Of a stretch of DNA of 64,000 nucleotides, positions 60,801 to 64,000 are shown piece after piece. Each line of letters opens with the position of its first letter. Within the stretch, counting starts at the first letter, position 1. The notes beneath the pieces are model-generated. The model was given only the letters and a program-made list of their open reading frames with translations. It was not told the DNA's origin and ran no database searches. The DNA is taken from positions 3,204,589 to 3,268,588 of the forward strand of contig CM050652.1 in the NCBI GenBank assembly GCA_027574665.1. Reading direction: 5' to 3'. Origin of the DNA: Rhynochetos jubatus (lineage: Eukaryota; Chordata; Aves; Eurypygiformes; Rhynochetidae). The position numbers and the translations under genes are program-made.

Positions 60801-61804
60801 TCTGAATCCCTGGGAAGAGATCTTTCTTGCAAACAGAGTTGCTGCTGCTGGCTGTGCAGGCGGAGGAGAGGGAGAGCAGGCTTTGGCTGGGAGAGGCCAG
60901 CTCCCCTTGGTGGTCGGAGCCCTGGGTACCATCTGAAGTGCAGCAGGCTGGGATCCTAATGAAAGAGCTTTTCAAGCACTCGTTTCTTTCCTCAGTGAGT
61001 AGAATACTATTAACCTTTAAGGCAAAATTATATTTCATGCCTCTGGGAAGCAGTAACATTTTACTGAGCTGCACTGGGGAATCAGGTAAGCAATTGTTAA
61101 CTCCTTCCAGCCCCATTTCAAGGCCATTTCGGGGCGGCTGTGTGTGCATATGTGTTCAGATCCTGCCAAGTGGCTGAGCAAAGCTCAGTGCTCAGGAGCT
61201 CTTAACTGCTGGAGATCTGCTGTTCCCTGCTGCTTGCATGTCCCAACCTCTTTGTTTACTAACTGTTATTCAGCTCAACCCATGGTCCTGTCATCGTGGG
61301 GCCAAAAGCTCTGCATTGCTCTTTTGCCATTTCCCAGGTCCACACAGTTGTTGGGTAACAGATCTGGCTTTTGAAGGCTGCGGACGTGGTTTGTAGAGAT
61401 CCAGGCCATAGGACACCCTTTATGAGCCTGCGCTGCGATCTCTCTCACAACTGGGGACAAAGCTGCTGTATGTGGCCCTGCTATTAAATAATGCCATGGA
61501 GGTGCCCCCTCTGAATACTCTGAATTGAGTACCCAACCGTGTTTAGAAGCTGCTTCATCCAACAAACTGCTTGTTGCAGCTTTGGCAGTCTAGAGGCTTT
61601 GACAAAGTCCTGTCTTGCCCTTGGACAGTGTGAGGGATCACAGTGTACCAGAGCTGTGCACATTTTGCTGTCAGGGTGAAACAGGCTGGTGCTGGCTGTG
61701 AACTCCACCAAGCACATGTGTGTGCTTTGCACAAGAGCTTCCTAACCTGTTGAGTGCTGGGATATATTCCTCAGAAACAAAACCTGAAGAGGACTAAAAA
61801 GTGA

Positions 61805-61850
61805 GATCTTTCCTTCCTTTCTTTCATCTTTCTTTCCCTTCTGTCTCTTC
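61805..61850 (+). repeat. Pyrimidine-rich CTTT/CCTT run
   Basis: TCTTTCCTTCCTTTCTTTCA followed by TCTTTCTTTCCCTT, a degenerate polypyrimidine simple repeat. Confidence 0.75.
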
Positions 61851-63156
61851 CCCAGTGCATTACTCCAGCTCCACCCTCACTTCCAGCCTGTGCTCTCCAC
61901 TGGACCTTCCCAACACCTAGCACTGCGGGTTGGGCGGCCAGGGGTAGCGAGGGGGCTCTGAGCGGCTCGAGCCTTGGCAGAGAGAAAGCAGGAGCCACAA
62001 TCCGAGGACAAAGTCAACACCTTGGGTGGAAAATTAAATCAATGAAGCAGCGTGAGCCAGAAAGCAAACGATGCAACGGCAGCAAAGCTGGCTTCCAAAT
62101 TGAAATGTGTTTGCTGGGGATTGTCCATCGGCTTGGGGAGTTATTATTTCCATTTCTCTAGTTATGAATTAATTTCTGGAGAACTTAATCATCCCCTCCC
62201 TTCTCCTTTCCACAACCCCCTCTTCCCTTCTCCTTCTAATTTTCCACTTGACTGGGGATTCTCTGACAGTGAAAATTCAGGCTTAGAGGAGGTCCATGCA
62301 AGCTGCTCCATTAGACTGGATAATCTCATTGGAACCAGTGACTTGAATAATAACACCTTCACCTCATGCGCTGCACCAGATTCAAATGACACTTAACATC
62401 CCGGGCTGCGGGAACGGCTGTGGCAGGGCAAGGGATGGGTCAGATCCTTCACCAAGTGCCTTTGTCTCTTGGCTCTGCCAACCTTCCCACGCTCCCGAGG
62501 ACACATCTGCAGTCTGAGATAAACGCTGGTCCAAGTCTCCTCCATGACGTCTGTACCATCAGGAGCAGAGGCAACCTGAGCTCAGCAGCTCTCTGCACAA
62601 GTGGAGCACAAACCCACACTGCATCTGAGCGATGAAGGATTTTGCTGTCTTGGTGGGTCAGGGATGGGTGAGGATGAACACGCTGCAGTCTGTCCCACCA
62701 GCTGATGTGATGACTTCTGCTTTCCCTCTGCAAGTTGTGGAGGTTGGAGCAGGATAACTGGGACTTAATGCACTTCAGCCTATTGCCAAGCCTGCCCTTT
62801 ACCTTCACAGCGTAAGCACGTAACCTAGACCTTTCTATGCCACCATCTCAGAACATAGGCCTGACTCTAGATCCAACCAGGCTGTCTCAAAGGGTTCTTT
62901 CCCTGTTTTATAACCCATCCAAGAGCACAAATACACCACGGGCTCCACTTCTGCAGCCTGGCCTTTTCCCTAGTGCACAGTGCCAGACTATTGTCTCCCT
63001 TCCAGATGTAACTAAAACCCTGAGTCCTGCAACCAACCCATACGATGGATGTTTTGAATCCAGGATTCTGGATTGGACATTACAGGGTTGATCCTGAAGG
63101 ACTCCAAGTCTAGCAGGACTCTCTTCCTCTTTGCAGATATAGTTGGGCTCTTCTCC

Positions 63157-63293
63157 AGTGTTCAAGGCCAGGCTGGATGAGGCTTTGAGCGACTGGTGTA
63201 GTGGAAGGTGTCCCTGCCCATGGCAGGGGGTTGGACCTAGATGATCTTTAAGGTCCCTTCCAACCTAAACCACCCTATGATTCATTCTATGAC
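63157..63293 (+). mobile_element. CR1 LINE 3' terminal fragment
   Basis: Begins CAGTGTTCAAGGCCAGGCTG, continues CCCATGGCAGGGGGTTGG and GATGATCTTTAAGGTCCC, and ends with ATGATTCATTCTATGAC. Only the final ~135 bases of the element are present. Confidence 0.92.
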
Positions 63294-64000
63294 GTAACTC
63301 TATGTTGGGAGGTGAGTCTCATACAAGTGGATTGTGCGTGAGACCCAGCACCATGAAACTGCACTTGAACTCCCACTCCTTTCAGCATCCCCAGGTCTTT
63401 CCCACCACCAACCCACACTGGATCTACACTATCACAACTTTGCAGCCTACACTGGGGCATTGTTGTGCACTGTCAGAGGCGGAAGAAATAATGCCTTCTC
63501 ATGGTGACTCCCATCACAGCCACCAGCACAGCCTGGCCATCCTGCACAGCCAGTGGTCTCAGCATTGCCCAGAGTGGAGCACCGTGAAAGTTTTCTCCAG
63601 AAATGACATGCTTTTGGAGGAAACTAGGAAAATCTGTGTGGGAGATGGACACCTGGAATGCATAATAAATGGCTCTATTGCCGTGCATCTGACAGCCCAG
63701 CCTGCCGGAGGTCATTCACGGTGCTGCAGCAATTTTTCAGCGTTTAACCCATCCCTTCCAGCCATGCACGGATGAGGGCAAATTAATACATCACATGCTG
63801 ACAGCCTTTTGCTCGCAGCTGGAGCCTTAGCGGAGATCCTCAGCTAAGCCACAGGTCAGGGAGTGCTTTCAGTGCCTCGCAGTGTGAGGGGCAGGGTCAG
63901 TGGGGGCTGACAGACTGGACTAGGAGCTCCTTATGTATTTCAGTAGAATAGTGCCTGGGGACCTCTTTTTGACTGAATGGTTAAAGCAGCAGAGGGATGA
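63294..64000. other. Intronic interval, no recognised gene
   Basis: The 157-codon frame 63302-63775 has no domain or splice context. The stretch 63640-63830 is repeat-free and AT/GC-mixed with no call possible. Confidence 0.4.

Larger units (their letters stand above)
59213..63156. other. Intronic interval, no recognised gene; possible conserved blocks
   Basis: No transposon beyond a weak MIR-like match at 60735-60800 and a CTTT-rich run at 61805-61850. The blocks 59340-59720 and 62030-62400 are free of repeats and contain homeodomain-like and Fox-like AT-rich motifs, so they are candidates for conserved non-coding DNA. This is inference only. Confidence 0.4.
35711..64000 (+). other. PLXNA4: Downstream intron of the plexin gene (3' end outside window)
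   Basis: The next plexin exon should begin by completing a Thr codon and then encode the remaining PSI cysteines (a segment resembling CTRKERCERS). I did not find it, so the intron probably runs past the window end. It contains a solo LTR, CR1 fragments, an ancient LINE and simple repeats. No second gene is recognisable. Confidence 0.65.

Noticed and set aside
63302..63775. 157-codon open frame on the plus strand
   Set aside because: Has a start codon but no recognised domain, no conserved motif and no exon boundaries.

Overview
The window is non-coding-dominated vertebrate DNA, almost certainly from a bird. The reason is the abundance of chicken-repeat-1 (CR1) LINE 3' ends, with their characteristic octamer-like ATTCTATG tails, and a solo long terminal repeat of a type common in avian genomes. 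Only one protein-coding segment is convincing. It is a 101-base internal exon on the + strand (35604-35704) encoding the start of the first PSI domain of a class A plexin, best matched to PLXNA4. The other long open frames are either repeat-derived or lack homology, splice context and compositional signal.

Layout. Positions 1-35603 read as the intron upstream of the plexin exon. They hold 3'-end CR1 fragments in both orientations (244-636 +, 1689-1847 +, 2320-2605 +, 4045-4225 -, 8621-9200 -, 16103-16680 -, 21275-21490 +, 31453-31850 -). They also hold one longer CR1 copy with recognisable reverse-transcriptase-region coding (26420-27722 +) that has lost most of its RT domain. Much older CR1/L3-like LINE relics lie at 12815-13190 (-), 19425-19630 (-), 23285-24212 (+) and 34620-34862 (+). 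A CpG-retaining, alternating purine/pyrimidine tract lies at 2618-3165.

Positions 35705-64000 read as the downstream intron. It holds a solo LTR of about 1.13 kb (43128-44255), an ancient LINE relic (about 52240-55080) that has received two younger CR1 insertions, CR1 fragments at 50787-50981 (-) and 63157-63293 (+), a pair of diverged direct repeats about 80 bases long and 500 bases apart (58441 and 58941), and simple repeats including a run of 17 G.

I found neither the plexin exon expected to precede this one (end of the sema domain) nor the one expected to follow it (rest of the PSI domain), so both flanking introns probably extend beyond the window. No tRNA, rRNA, CRISPR array or operon was seen. 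I see no new gene system. The noteworthy material is the exon with its phase-dependent in-frame stop at the splice donor, several layered retroelement insertions with odd structures, and some unexplained local sequence structures.
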